This document shows, in pieces, positions 37,971 through 47,278 of a DNA stretch of 64,000 bases. The notes beneath the pieces were generated by a model. That model ran no database searches. It had not been told where the DNA came from and saw only the letters and a program-made list of their open reading frames with translations. Positions within the stretch are counted from its first letter, which is position 1. Each line of letters begins with the position of its first letter. Source of the DNA: Candidatus Phaeomarinobacter ectocarpi (GTDB lineage Bacteria; Pseudomonadota; Alphaproteobacteria; CGMCC-115125); contig NZ_HG966617.1 of the NCBI RefSeq assembly GCF_000689395.1, forward strand, positions 816,753 to 880,752. The letters are read 5' to 3'. The position numbers and the translations under genes are program-made.

Positions 37971-38882
37971 ATGGCCGACAAGACCTACAACACCATCCTC
38001 TATGATCTGGATGACGGCGTGCTGACGCTGACGCTGCACCGTCCTGAAAAGATGAATGCCTTCACCGGCGAGATGATGATGGAGATGATTGACGCTTTTG
38101 ATCGCGCCGATGCCGATGACAACGTCCGCGCCATCATCGTGACCGGTGCCGACCGCGCGTTCTGCGCCGGTGCTGACCTGTCCCAGGGCGCCAAGACATT
38201 TGACTATGAGGCCCGTGACGACCGCCCGGACAAAGCAGGCAGCGCCATGAAGAATGGTGAGATCGACTGGTCTGACGAAAAAGTGCGCGACGGCGGTGGA
38301 CGCCTGACCCTGCGCATCTTCGAAAGCATCAAGCCCGTTATCGGTGCCATCAATGGCGCGGCGGTTGGTGTCGGTGTCACCATGCAGCTGCCCATGGATA
38401 TCCGCATTGCTTCCACCAAGGCGCGCTTCGGCTTTGTGTTCGCGCGCCGCGGCATCATTCCAGAAGCCTGCTCCAGCTACTTCCTGCCGCGCGTCGTTGG
38501 CATCTCCAAGGCGCTTGAGTGGTGCTATTCAGGCCGCGTGTTTGATGCGCAGGAAGCGCTCGATGGCGGTCTTGTTCGCTCGTTGCACGAGCCTGAAGAC
38601 CTGCTGCCGGAAGCGCGCCGCATTGCTCGCGAGATTGCGGACAATACGTCATCCGTATCCGTGTCCCTGACCCGTCAGATGATGTGGCGCATGCTGGGTG
38701 CGGATCATCCCATGGAAGCGCACAAGATCGACAGCCGTGCGATTTACTCGCGCGGTCAGACGGAAGACGCCAAGGAAGGCGTCATGTCCTTCCTTGAAAA
38801 GCGCCAGCCGGAATACCCGTGCAAGCCATCCAAGGACATGCCGAGTTTCTATCCGTGGTGGGAAGAGCGCAAATACAGCTAG
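37971..38882 (+). CDS. Enoyl-CoA hydratase/isomerase family protein
   Basis: Crotonase-fold protein of 303 aa. CAGADLS is the oxyanion-hole segment, with a following insertion, and INGAAVGVGVTM the second one. The first catalytic glutamate position has a non-standard context, so hydratase against isomerase or CoA hydrolase is not settled. The ATG has GGGAGA about 8 nt upstream. It is divergent from the acyl-CoA synthetase. Confidence 0.88.
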   Translation: MADKTYNTILYDLDDGVLTLTLHRPEKMNAFTGEMMMEMIDAFDRADADDNVRAIIVTGADRAFCAGADLSQGAKTFDYEARDDRPDKAGSAMKNGEIDWSDEKVRDGGGRLTLRIFESIKPVIGAINGAAVGVGVTMQLPMDIRIASTKARFGFVFARRGIIPEACSSYFLPRVVGISKALEWCYSGRVFDAQEALDGGLVRSLHEPEDLLPEARRIAREIADNTSSVSVSLTRQMMWRMLGADHPMEAHKIDSRAIYSRGQTEDAKEGVMSFLEKRQPEYPCKPSKDMPSFYPWWEERKYS

Positions 38883-38923
38883 ACGACAACACCCCAACGA
38901 CACGATGTGGTGCCGCGATCTGC

Positions 38924-40174
38924 CTAGTCGGCAGGTTGCGGCACGACGCTGCGGACATCCGCTTTCCACAGGTCCGTGAAGAAGAAGACGCCGAGCCACA
39001 GCACCACCATGAAGGCCGGTGGCACCAGGATGGCGTCAAACAACCCAAGCTTGCTCGCCACATAGCCCGCCAGCAATGAGCCGATGGGGCCGCCGCCCAT
39101 CATGGCGACCTGAAAGGCTGCCAGCATTCGCCCTCGATGGCTTTCAGGCGCCCGGGCCTGCACGATCGCGCGGGCCGTAGACATGCTCACACCCGCAGAC
39201 ATGCCCCAGATCAATACAAGTGCCAGCACGAGCCAGAGCGGTGGCTGAAAGTGCACCAGCGTCATGGTGACGGACCCCATGCACATGGCCAGCATGATCG
39301 CTCGGCCCTGCCGTTTGATTTCGGGCAGCCGGGTGAGGATGAAGCTGGAGGCACCGATGCCACCAAAGAAGAACGAGGTGAACAGCGCAATCTCCAAGGC
39401 GCCGCCGCCATACACATCCCGGGCTAGCAACGGGAAGATCACCATGAACACGCCAATGTAGAAGACGCCGCCAACGCCCATCAGGATCATGATCGCGCGG
39501 ATGTCGGGGTCCGCCAGTGTCATGGACATGCCCTCCATCATTTCCTTGAAACGCGAATGGGTCTGTGCGGCGCGCGGGGCAGGGGGGGCTTCATCAAGGC
39601 GACTGGTCGAAAACGCTGTCAGCAGCGACATCGCCGCGTGGAAAGCGAGATAGGGCACAGCACCAAAAAGCCCGGCCGCAGCAGCAACCAGCATCCCAAT
39701 GACCTGGGCTGCAAATTGTGCAGCCGTTGCCATCGCAACAGCATGGGGAATGGCGCCACCCATTGAGCGCATGGCAATGCGTGTGAGCATGGAGTCGCGC
39801 GCTGGAACAATCCACGCGGCAGTCGTGGACATGACACCGACATATGCCAGCACCACCCAATAGGTGAGGGCGTCGGACATGATGAACGCAGCCAGCACCA
39901 AGGACGGCACGGCGACGAAAACCTGTAGACGCACAAGGTGGCTGCGCAGTTCTGCGCGATCAGCCGACGCGCCTCCAACCATAATGAACACCAGCATGGG
40001 CAGCATTGAGAACATCTGTGCAATGCCCACACGCTCGGGAGTTTCTGCCAGAACGATCGTCACCAGCCACGAAACCAGAACACCCTGAATACCGGCTGCG
40101 AGGAAATAGGCCGCATGTCCGGTCATGTACCAGCGGGCTTCATTTGGCGAATGATGGTCTATGGCGTCGGTCAC
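38924..40174 (-). CDS. MFS transporter (first of a paralogous pair)
   Basis: Twelve-segment major facilitator protein of 416 aa with the loop motif MVGGASADRAELRSH between helices 2 and 3. It resembles the MFS_3/EntS-type exporters. A paralogue lies 132 bp upstream. Substrate unknown. It is convergent with the enoyl-CoA hydratase gene. Confidence 0.87.
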   Translation of the reverse strand: MTDAIDHHSPNEARWYMTGHAAYFLAAGIQGVLVSWLVTIVLAETPERVGIAQMFSMLPMLVFIMVGGASADRAELRSHLVRLQVFVAVPSLVLAAFIMSDALTYWVVLAYVGVMSTTAAWIVPARDSMLTRIAMRSMGGAIPHAVAMATAAQFAAQVIGMLVAAAAGLFGAVPYLAFHAAMSLLTAFSTSRLDEAPPAPRAAQTHSRFKEMMEGMSMTLADPDIRAIMILMGVGGVFYIGVFMVIFPLLARDVYGGGALEIALFTSFFFGGIGASSFILTRLPEIKRQGRAIMLAMCMGSVTMTLVHFQPPLWLVLALVLIWGMSAGVSMSTARAIVQARAPESHRGRMLAAFQVAMMGGGPIGSLLAGYVASKLGLFDAILVPPAFMVVLWLGVFFFTDLWKADVRSVVPQPAD

Positions 40175-40306
40175 GCGTGTACTTCCGGTCTGCAGGAGAG
40201 GGGCGGCGATGTGGATTCACAATCCAGTGCTCTGACGTATTGTCAGCGATATGCGCCTGTCAGTCCAGCCATGGGAATCTTCAAGGGAACGCAAGGGTTT
40301 CTGCGC

Positions 40307-41563
40307 TCAAGCCGGCGAAGCAGCCACATCATCTGACGTGATGGATACAAGCCGCGTGGTTGTGGCCAGTGTCAGCAGGACAAGAACCATAACCCCTGCG
40401 GAAATCCATGCCGCCGTGTGAATGCTCGTCAGTTCCACGATGAACCCGGACGCAAACGCGCCGATGGGGCCACCGCCTGCAAAGCCCAGCTGAAAAATCG
40501 ACAGCACCCGAGCGCGATGGGTGGGAGGGGCTGCAAGCTGCACAATGGTTCTGCTCATGGTCATGGAGGTGCCTGCGCCCAGCCCCCATGCAAAGCACAA
40601 AATGCACATCACAAAAAACGGGGCAGGCACACCGATCAGAAAAAGAATGACCGCACCACTTGTGAGGCTGCAGGTCATGATCAACCCACGCCGGTGAATA
40701 TGCCCGAAGCGCAGCAGGGCAAAGGTGGCGATGATGGTGCCACCCCAAAAGCAGATATTCACAATAGAGATGCCGGTGGCGCCGCCGTCATAATAATTGG
40801 TGACCAGAAGCGGCAGCAGCACCATGAAGCTGCCAACGTAAAGGACGCCGACGGCAAACATCCCCAACACCACCGGCAGCAGGATGGGCGACCGGGCCAC
40901 CTGCGCGATGCCGTCGCGCATGTCTGACAGGGGATGTGAAGGCTCACGATCAAGCGGCGGCGCGGGCGGCAGCTTGCGCACCATGAAGGCACCGGACAGC
41001 ATGACCACCGATTGTAGGGCAAGCAGGGCGGGCGCGCCCGTCACAGCGGCGGCACCGGCAACAATGATGCCCCCAAGCTGCCCAAGAAACTGGACGCCGG
41101 ATGCCATCGTCACGGCCCGTTGAATATCTTCCCCAAAGGCTTTGACCGCGACGGTGGACAGCAATGAGTCGCGCGCGGGAATGGCAAATGCCGAGAGCGA
41201 CCCCATGATCAGGCCATACACAATCAGCCACTCATATTGCAGCTCGCCTGAGAAAATGATCAGCGCCAGGGCAAGGGGCGGAAGTGCCGCCGCACAATGA
41301 AGGCGAATTAGAACCGCCCGCGTGTCGCTCCGGTCAGCGAAGGCACCGCCAAAGATCATGAACAGGAGCGACGGAGCCATGAGGGCGGTTTGTGCAAGGC
41401 CAACCCGAAACGCCCGCTCATCAAGAACATCTGTCACCAGCCAGGCAAACAGCACCATCTGGAGCCCAATGCTGCTGAACCAGGTTGCCTGTCCGCCCAG
41501 GTAAAACCCGAACAGACCAGGTTCGGCCCCGTCTTGTTTGCTATCCGTAGACTGAGTGTTCAC
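40307..41563 (-). CDS. MFS transporter (second of a paralogous pair)
   Basis: Major facilitator exporter of 418 aa. FMIFGGAFADRSDTRAVLIRL matches the equivalent loop of its neighbour, and the order of motifs is the same, so the pair arose by duplication (cited here as IFGGAFADRSDTRAV). It precedes the first copy on the minus strand; a shared transcript is possible. Confidence 0.87.
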   Translation of the reverse strand: MNTQSTDSKQDGAEPGLFGFYLGGQATWFSSIGLQMVLFAWLVTDVLDERAFRVGLAQTALMAPSLLFMIFGGAFADRSDTRAVLIRLHCAAALPPLALALIIFSGELQYEWLIVYGLIMGSLSAFAIPARDSLLSTVAVKAFGEDIQRAVTMASGVQFLGQLGGIIVAGAAAVTGAPALLALQSVVMLSGAFMVRKLPPAPPLDREPSHPLSDMRDGIAQVARSPILLPVVLGMFAVGVLYVGSFMVLLPLLVTNYYDGGATGISIVNICFWGGTIIATFALLRFGHIHRRGLIMTCSLTSGAVILFLIGVPAPFFVMCILCFAWGLGAGTSMTMSRTIVQLAAPPTHRARVLSIFQLGFAGGGPIGAFASGFIVELTSIHTAAWISAGVMVLVLLTLATTTRLVSITSDDVAASPA

Positions 41564-41662
41564 GCGCGAGGGCTTTCAGGAATCAAAAGTGCATTGAATG
41601 TTGGGTGTCATATTGCGGATGTATGCATGCCCGCTTTCGCCCGGTCGGGCAAGAGGTGCCGG

Positions 41663-42106
41663 TCAGCATGGGTTCAGGGCATCAAAGGCTGAAAACGCCA
41701 GTTCGGTCGCGGGCGCATCCAGCAGTGCCGGCTCCCATTCCGCCTGATTGACAACCTTTTGGGCCAGCTGTTTGAAACTGGCTGCCTGCGGCACCTTCAG
41801 GCACTGCACCCGGTCCGTGTCCTCGTTTGAATGCTGTTTGGCTGTCAGCCGGTTGCGCGTCATCACCTGGTGACTGCGAAACAACCCGGAAAGAAAGTGG
41901 TTGCAGTGATAGATCGCCACAGAGTTCTGCGGCGTCTTGCCCACCTCAAAATCCCTCACCGCCTGCTGGCAGGCATTGTAAAGGTCCTGGCCGGATTCGA
42001 CGCGCGGCTTTGCCGCTGCCGTTTCCAGCAGCATGAAGAACGTCACAACAGTGAAAATGACCCCGGCAATGCCATGCTGGTCGCGTTTTGAATGACCCAT
42101 ATGCAA
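41663..42106 (-). CDS. Small exported or anchored protein, Rap1a/Tai-like
   Basis: 147 aa with an N-terminal hydrophobic segment (signal peptide or anchor) and cysteines at four places. The end (FKQLAQKVVNQAEWEPALLD, then FSAFDALNPC) resembles the Rap1a/Tai immunity-protein fold, in which conserved cysteines pair. I see no adjacent type VI amidase effector. Recognition is tentative. Confidence 0.55.
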   Translation of the reverse strand: MHMGHSKRDQHGIAGVIFTVVTFFMLLETAAAKPRVESGQDLYNACQQAVRDFEVGKTPQNSVAIYHCNHFLSGLFRSHQVMTRNRLTAKQHSNEDTDRVQCLKVPQAASFKQLAQKVVNQAEWEPALLDAPATELAFSAFDALNPC

Positions 42107-42159
42107 AGCCTAAAGCCATGCAGCATGACCCGCCAAGTACTTCTGACAACAAGCAGGCT

Positions 42160-42471
42160 CTAAAGCCGTGTAGGGCCGATCTGCTGATCTTCAAACATGC
42201 GGTTTCGGCCAAGGCCATCAGACGCACCGCAGCTCATCGAAGCTTCGCGCCAGCCGGAGCGATAGGCGGAATTCTGGTCAAAGGCATCGTCATTGCGGAA
42301 TGTCTTGGTGGCAAAGCCACGTTGCCGGTTTTGTGCTGTCCGGCATCCATCAGCATACCCAGCCTGATATGCCGGCAGCCGCTCCAGGTCGCGGTCAGGT
42401 TCGTGAGCGCAGCCCGCAACTGTCATTGCAAATACGGCTGCCACCATGGGAATTACTAATGCGCGTGCCAC
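42160..42471 (-). CDS. Small lipoprotein of unknown function
   Basis: 103 aa with a lipoprotein signal; the lipobox is MTVAGC with the acylated cysteine at about residue 21. The mature part is short, polar and Cys/Arg-rich, with no known domain. It precedes the Rap1a/Tai-like gene on the same strand by 53 bp. Confidence 0.7.
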   Translation of the reverse strand: MARALVIPMVAAVFAMTVAGCAHEPDRDLERLPAYQAGYADGCRTAQNRQRGFATKTFRNDDAFDQNSAYRSGWREASMSCGASDGLGRNRMFEDQQIGPTRL

Positions 42472-42733
42472 GACTTTTCTCCCGCAAACGCCAAATCGGC
42501 ATTCTTTTTACATGTATTTTGCAAACCCTAGCAGAACCGCATGGCGGGAGCGATGGGCCACAAAAAACGCGGTAAACGAGGGTTTGTGAGGACCCGCATA
42601 AAACACCCGTAAAAATCCGGACAAATCTGTCGCTCACTAAAATCGAATGCCGAGCTCAGTTTTGGCGTCTTCTCAAGGTGCGTCCGCAATCCTCATCCAA
42701 TCGTGCAGAAAGCACACGACTTTGAGGAAGGAC

Positions 42734-43894
42734 ATGACCATGGCCAGTGAGCGCCAGGATCTGACCCTGAGACGGGAAGCAAAAGAAGTGCTGGGGCTTG
42801 TGGCTCTGGCACAGGACAAAGCCGGCAAGGCCCGCGCGCTGATTGTGCGCCGCCTGACGGACATTGCCCTTTTGCCCGAAAGCCAGCTGACGCCGCAGGA
42901 GCGCCAGCTCGTGGACCAGATGCTGGCCCAGCTTGTCGGCCACATAGAAGTGGATCTTCGTGCCCGCCTTGCCACGCGCCTCGCAGACCGCGCGGATGCC
43001 CCCCAGGAAGTGATCGTAACCCTGGCCCACGACGTCATCTCGGTTGCGCGGCCATTGCTTGAAAAATCAACGGCGCTGGGAGACAGCGACCTCGTCGATG
43101 TCATTCAAGCCAAGGGCCGCGACCATTGGGTCGCCACCTCCAGGCGCAAAGAGCTTTCTTCTTCAGTGACCGATGCGCTGATTGCCACCGGTGAATCCGA
43201 GGCGCTGATCGAGATCGCCCGCAACAAGGGCGCCCAGTTCTCCGCCGCCGGCTATGAGCGCATTGTCCACCTGAGCGAAAAAGAGCCGGCCCTGTGCGAC
43301 CTGCTGGTGGCGCGAGACGACATCACACCCGCTCTGGCCCACACCATGTTCTGGTGGGCCTCGTCCAGCCTGCGCCTCGACATCGTCAATCGGTTTACAG
43401 CCGACCGGCGGATGCTGCGCGAAGCCCTGAACGACGCGATCGACGAAGGCATTGATGCTTTTTCCAGCGATCCCGAACTGATGCGGACCTTGAGCATGAT
43501 GGCGCCCCAGCGGCGTTACGGGCCAAGCCTTGGCGAGGAACTTCTGTCTGCCGCCCGCAGCACCGACATGCGCAAAGTCGTCAGCCTGTTGGCCAAATAC
43601 GCAGACATCCGTCCACAGACAGCGGCGCACATTGTCACGGATCCCGGCGGGGAAGCGCTGGCAGTCGCAGCCAAAGCCCTGGGCATGACGCGCAAGGAAT
43701 TTCTTCAGTTCGCCTTGCTTATCGCAAGCCATCGCGACAGCACGTCCCGCACTGCCGCTGAAGTGAACCGGCTGACCGCGCTGTTTGACAGCGTGGCAAC
43801 GGACAGGGCCGATGTGGTGCTGAGGTACTGGGACGACACGGTGCGCGCCACCAAGCCGTCCATAAAGGCTGCCGGACGCATGGCCGCTGCCTAG
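42734..43894 (+). CDS. DUF2336-domain protein
   Basis: A 386-aa helical repeat-like protein, soluble, with the features of DUF2336, a family confined largely to alphaproteobacteria and of unknown function. GAGG lies 6 nt before the ATG at 42734; an ATG two codons later is possible. The C-terminal part of another member lies at the right edge of the window. Confidence 0.75.
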   Translation: MTMASERQDLTLRREAKEVLGLVALAQDKAGKARALIVRRLTDIALLPESQLTPQERQLVDQMLAQLVGHIEVDLRARLATRLADRADAPQEVIVTLAHDVISVARPLLEKSTALGDSDLVDVIQAKGRDHWVATSRRKELSSSVTDALIATGESEALIEIARNKGAQFSAAGYERIVHLSEKEPALCDLLVARDDITPALAHTMFWWASSSLRLDIVNRFTADRRMLREALNDAIDEGIDAFSSDPELMRTLSMMAPQRRYGPSLGEELLSAARSTDMRKVVSLLAKYADIRPQTAAHIVTDPGGEALAVAAKALGMTRKEFLQFALLIASHRDSTSRTAAEVNRLTALFDSVATDRADVVLRYWDDTVRATKPSIKAAGRMAAA

Positions 43895-43900
43895 CGCGGT

Positions 43901-44704
43901 CTATTCCCCGGCAATCTGCTGAGGCGCTGCCGCCGCATCTTCTGACGGGCTGACCTGATCACTTCGCGAAGCGGACTTGCGTGAAGGCGTCTTGGTTGCA
44001 ACCGCAAATGCATCCACCGAAATGATTTCCTCCAGCCGGGATTGCGCATTGCGCGCGGTCTCGACGATGTCCTGTTCGGCCTGATCCACCAGCGCGACGA
44101 TCTGTGCCAGCGCATCGGTCAACTGAGACGCCCAGATGGGTTCCGCCCCATCCACCACCATGGCATCCATGTCCCGTCCAAGTCGCGCGGCTGCATTGCG
44201 CACCGCGCCGCTGTCGAACGCGCCACTGGAGATCGACGCCCGAATGCCCGCAATCTCTGCCTTGAAGGCTGCTTCACGACCGGCGCGCCGCAGGCTGTCG
44301 GCATCTTCGTCGTCCGCCATCGGCGCAAGGTCATCAAGACTGATGTTGAGATGGCGCGCTAAGGCGGCCATGGTTTTGAAAGTGCCTTCCTTCTTGCCGG
44401 TTTCAATCTCCGACAAATAGGCCGGGCTTATGCCCGCCATCCGCGCCAGGGCAACAGCCTTGTGGCCGCGATGTTCCCGCCACACCCGCACCGGGTTGTC
44501 GCCGTCGGCAATCCGGTGCGCCACGTCAGCCGGCAGCGCCACCTCGCCATCGTCGAGTGCCCGCAATTCGCTCACGCCGGTCTTGAGATCACGATACGCC
44601 TCAAGATCCCGCACCATCACCCGATAGGTTTCGATGGGGACCGCAGCAAAGGACGCGTCGCCCTGTGGTGTTTCAATGATCTGGACCGGCTGCTCCTTGC
44701 TCAT
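43901..44704 (-). CDS. HTH antitoxin-like regulator with C-terminal extension
   Basis: 267 aa. An XRE-type helix-turn-helix lies at about residues 78-130 (ALARMAGISPAYLSEIETGK), preceded by about 70 residues of the kind seen in antitoxins of RelE-type modules. The last 125 residues are an unusual acidic/coiled extension. It overlaps the RelE-like gene by 4 bp, with the RelE-like gene upstream. This HigBA-like order and coupling suggest a toxin-antitoxin pair. Confidence 0.7.
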   Translation of the reverse strand: MSKEQPVQIIETPQGDASFAAVPIETYRVMVRDLEAYRDLKTGVSELRALDDGEVALPADVAHRIADGDNPVRVWREHRGHKAVALARMAGISPAYLSEIETGKKEGTFKTMAALARHLNISLDDLAPMADDEDADSLRRAGREAAFKAEIAGIRASISSGAFDSGAVRNAAARLGRDMDAMVVDGAEPIWASQLTDALAQIVALVDQAEQDIVETARNAQSRLEEIISVDAFAVATKTPSRKSASRSDQVSPSEDAAAAPQQIAGE

Positions 44705-45036
44705 GCAGCACCGCCGACCTGAACAGGCCCAAAGTCTGACCGAGGGGCGGAAGGCGGCAACGCATGATCACGCCCCACAATCGCCAGCACGTCGATCCTC
44801 TCCTGCGTGATTCGGCAGACCAGTCGTCCCACACCCTCAACCGCAACTTGCGCCAGATCACGCTCAAGCCCGCCCGGCAGAGCGCGAATGGGCGCGAGTG
44901 ACCGCTCCGGCATGCGCAGCATATCAGCCATGGCACGCACGGCAGCCTGCGCTGAATGCGGCAGTGCAGCGAGCGCGCGGAAGGCGGCACGGCTGTAATA
45001 AAGCGGGGTCACAGGTGAGCGGGTCCAATTTTTCAA
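44701..45036 (-). CDS. RelE/ParE-like putative toxin
   Basis: 111 aa. The pattern YSRAAFRALAALPHSAQAAV, then IRALPGGLERD, then GVGRLVCRITQERIDVLAIV follows the RelE/ParE fold (helical hairpin plus beta strands with RxVxxI). The C-terminal tail is diverged, and the usual catalytic basic/aromatic residues are not obvious, so it may be inactive or a ParE-like gyrase-type toxin. It is the first gene of the pair. Confidence 0.55.
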   Translation of the reverse strand: MKNWTRSPVTPLYYSRAAFRALAALPHSAQAAVRAMADMLRMPERSLAPIRALPGGLERDLAQVAVEGVGRLVCRITQERIDVLAIVGRDHALPPSAPRSDFGPVQVGGAA

Positions 45037-45109
45037 CGGCGGTAAAAACCGTCTGACGGCAAGGATATACGATTCGCACCTCCACGAGGTGTTGCGTTAG
45101 GCTTTGCGA

Positions 45110-46042
45110 ATGACAAGAGAACCAATGCTCACCCAATCGGCGTCCGCCCCGGCTCTGACGGCCGCAACGCTTCCGGACTATTTGCAGGAGCGCGCGTCCT
45201 CCCGCATGGGGCTGTCTTTGGCAGACCGACGCATCGCGGTGGATGAAAACGCCATCACCTTCCCCACGGACCCGGACATCCAGATCGGTGCTGTTGAGGC
45301 AGGCGGTGTGCCGTGCGAATGGCAGGTGCCGCCAGGTGCTGAGGCGGGCAAATGCCTGCTCTATTTTCACGGCGGCGGGTATGTCTTCGGGTCAGCGACA
45401 TCACATCGGCACCTGACGTCAAAACTGGCGCAGCTTGCCGGTATGAGATGTCTGAGCGTCAGCTACCGTCTCGCGCCTGAGAACCCATATCCCGCGGCCG
45501 TGGAGGATGCGCTTGCTGCATATCGCTGGCTTCTCGACGAAGGCATATCTGCACAGGATATTGCGGTCGCAGGCGATTCTGCGGGCGGTGGACTTGCGGT
45601 GGCATTGATGTTGAAAGCCCGCGAGGAAGGTCTGCCCCTACCGGCGGCCGCCCTGCTTTTTTGTCCGTGGACGGACATGGCCTGCAACCGGCCAAGCTAC
45701 AAGTCCCGCGCAACCATAGATCCCTCGATCACCCAGCAGGGCATTCTCGAATCCGCCAGCGCCTACATGAACGGGGCAGACATCACGTCACCATTGGCGT
45801 CGCCGGTCTATGCGGACCTGTCAGGACTGCCCCCCTGCCTGGTACAGGTGGGTGAACGCGAAGTGCTGGTAGACGATGCCCGTGACCTTGTTGCTGGAAT
45901 GCGCCGGGTTGGCACAACTGCCGAACTCGAAGTCTGGGACGGCATGGTGCATGTGTGGCATGCCTTCCATCCGATACTGAAAGAAGGGCTGCAGGCGGTG
46001 CAGCGCGGCGCCGACTTCCTGAGCACCCATATGAAACCCTGA
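45110..46042 (+). CDS. HSL-family alpha/beta hydrolase (esterase/lipase)
   Basis: 310 aa. HGGGYVFGS is the HSL oxyanion-hole motif and GDSAGGG holds the nucleophile serine, with the acidic and His residues (WDGMVHVWHAF) at the end. This is a soluble GDSAG-type carboxylesterase. The start is uncertain among ATG 45110, a TTG just before, and ATG 45125; there is no strong ribosome-binding site. It is convergent with the Rieske gene. Confidence 0.9.
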   Translation: MTREPMLTQSASAPALTAATLPDYLQERASSRMGLSLADRRIAVDENAITFPTDPDIQIGAVEAGGVPCEWQVPPGAEAGKCLLYFHGGGYVFGSATSHRHLTSKLAQLAGMRCLSVSYRLAPENPYPAAVEDALAAYRWLLDEGISAQDIAVAGDSAGGGLAVALMLKAREEGLPLPAAALLFCPWTDMACNRPSYKSRATIDPSITQQGILESASAYMNGADITSPLASPVYADLSGLPPCLVQVGEREVLVDDARDLVAGMRRVGTTAELEVWDGMVHVWHAFHPILKEGLQAVQRGADFLSTHMKP

Positions 46043-46054
46043 CGCGGTTGGGCG

Positions 46055-47116
46055 TTAGCTGCGCCAGCGCAACACGGTTTTTTCGGGAACAGGGTTCTTG
46101 AAGGGGCGGCCTTCTGCCCGGGCACGATCCCATTCAGCCTTCATGCTGAAATACCATTTGCCCTGAATGTCGGATTCATTGATCAGCATCAGGCGAGGAT
46201 CAAACTTCAACCCCTCCTGCATGATGTTGGCAATGTCCGCATCCTGTTTCAGGAAGTGATACATGAATGGCTTGAACACGGGCGCCAGAAAATTGAGCAC
46301 CGGGTTCGTCGAGTAGAAACTCTGGGTGATCTCGGTTTCTTCGGGGCCTGTTGGCGTGACCGTGGTCATGCCGACAACATGGTGTTTGCCCGCCGTAATG
46401 TGCTCAATGCGCACACCGGGAATTAGAAAACTGATCTCGGTTTTTACGTCGCCGCCCAGCAGCGAATAGACCTTGGAATTGGCTGAGGGCTTGTGCCCCA
46501 CCATCACAAAGCCATTCTTGACCGGCGCAAATTCCTTGGCCTTTTCGCGCATGCCGCTTTCATCGCGCCAGAACCAGTTCTTGTGCACAAACGGTCCGTG
46601 CGCCGGGTCAATCAGCCCGATCACCGCGTTGTCTACATGGCAGGTCAGGTCAAACTTCTGGTAGATGCGCGCCGGGCGGTCGCCCACACCGGGCATCAGT
46701 GGCGGTTCTTCCGTCGGCTGCGCCGGGTTGCGCAGGTCGGACGGGACAAAAACCCACAACGCCCCTTGTTGCTCCCGCAAGGGATAGGACGTCACGGCAA
46801 TTTTCGTCGGATCCATATCCTGCCCCTCGTACAAAGAGGGAATGTGCTTGCACACACCATCGGTGCCAAACCGCCACCCATGGTAAGGGCATTGCACCGT
46901 AGGCTGATTGTCTGTTTCAACAAATTTACCGGCAGAAAGCGGCACACCGCGATGGGGGCAGATGTCGCGAATGGCGAAGGCATCACCCGCCTTGGTGCGC
47001 CCGACCAGCACCGGCTGACCTGCAATCACCTTGTGCACCAGCGCACCCGGCTTTATTTCCCGGCCATGAACCGCGAAATACCAGATATCTTTCAGGAAGC
47101 CGTCGTTCTGATCCAT
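46055..47116 (-). CDS. Rieske non-heme iron oxygenase
   Basis: 353 aa. The 2Fe-2S ligands are CPHRG and CPYHGW, at about residues 50 and 72. The C-terminal catalytic domain has the iron-site residues near DPAHGPFVH. The sequence fits the aromatic ring-hydroxylating/vanillate-O-demethylase-like group, probably a single-component terminal oxygenase needing a separate reductase that is not here. I used ATG 47116. It is divergent from sbtA. Confidence 0.87.
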   Translation of the reverse strand: MDQNDGFLKDIWYFAVHGREIKPGALVHKVIAGQPVLVGRTKAGDAFAIRDICPHRGVPLSAGKFVETDNQPTVQCPYHGWRFGTDGVCKHIPSLYEGQDMDPTKIAVTSYPLREQQGALWVFVPSDLRNPAQPTEEPPLMPGVGDRPARIYQKFDLTCHVDNAVIGLIDPAHGPFVHKNWFWRDESGMREKAKEFAPVKNGFVMVGHKPSANSKVYSLLGGDVKTEISFLIPGVRIEHITAGKHHVVGMTTVTPTGPEETEITQSFYSTNPVLNFLAPVFKPFMYHFLKQDADIANIMQEGLKFDPRLMLINESDIQGKWYFSMKAEWDRARAEGRPFKNPVPEKTVLRWRS

Positions 47117-47230
47117 TGCCAGCCTGTTTGTTGCGGCGATAATTCCAACACATATTTTGCCACGCCTGCGTGTTATGCACTGGTCTAGGTATGAACAGCA
47201 ATTGTGCTGTGTCAAAACAAGAGCCACCCT

Positions 47231-47278
47231 ATGCTGAATCCCGCGTATCACGATTGGATTTCGAAAATCTATGGCTGA
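47231..47278 (+). CDS. Possible 15-codon leader peptide of sbtA
   Basis: ATG at 47231 starts a frame coding MLNPAYHDWISKIYG that ends at TGA 47276-47278, overlapping the sbtA start by 8 nt. A weak AAGAG lies ahead. The sbtA ATG has no good ribosome-binding site of its own, so coupling is plausible but unproven. Confidence 0.3.
   Translation: MLNPAYHDWISKIYG

Noticed and set aside
38910-38944. Hairpin after the enoyl-CoA hydratase gene
   Set aside because: Stems of 7 and 5 bp with internal mismatches and no T-run on either strand; a weak terminator at best, so not listed as a feature.
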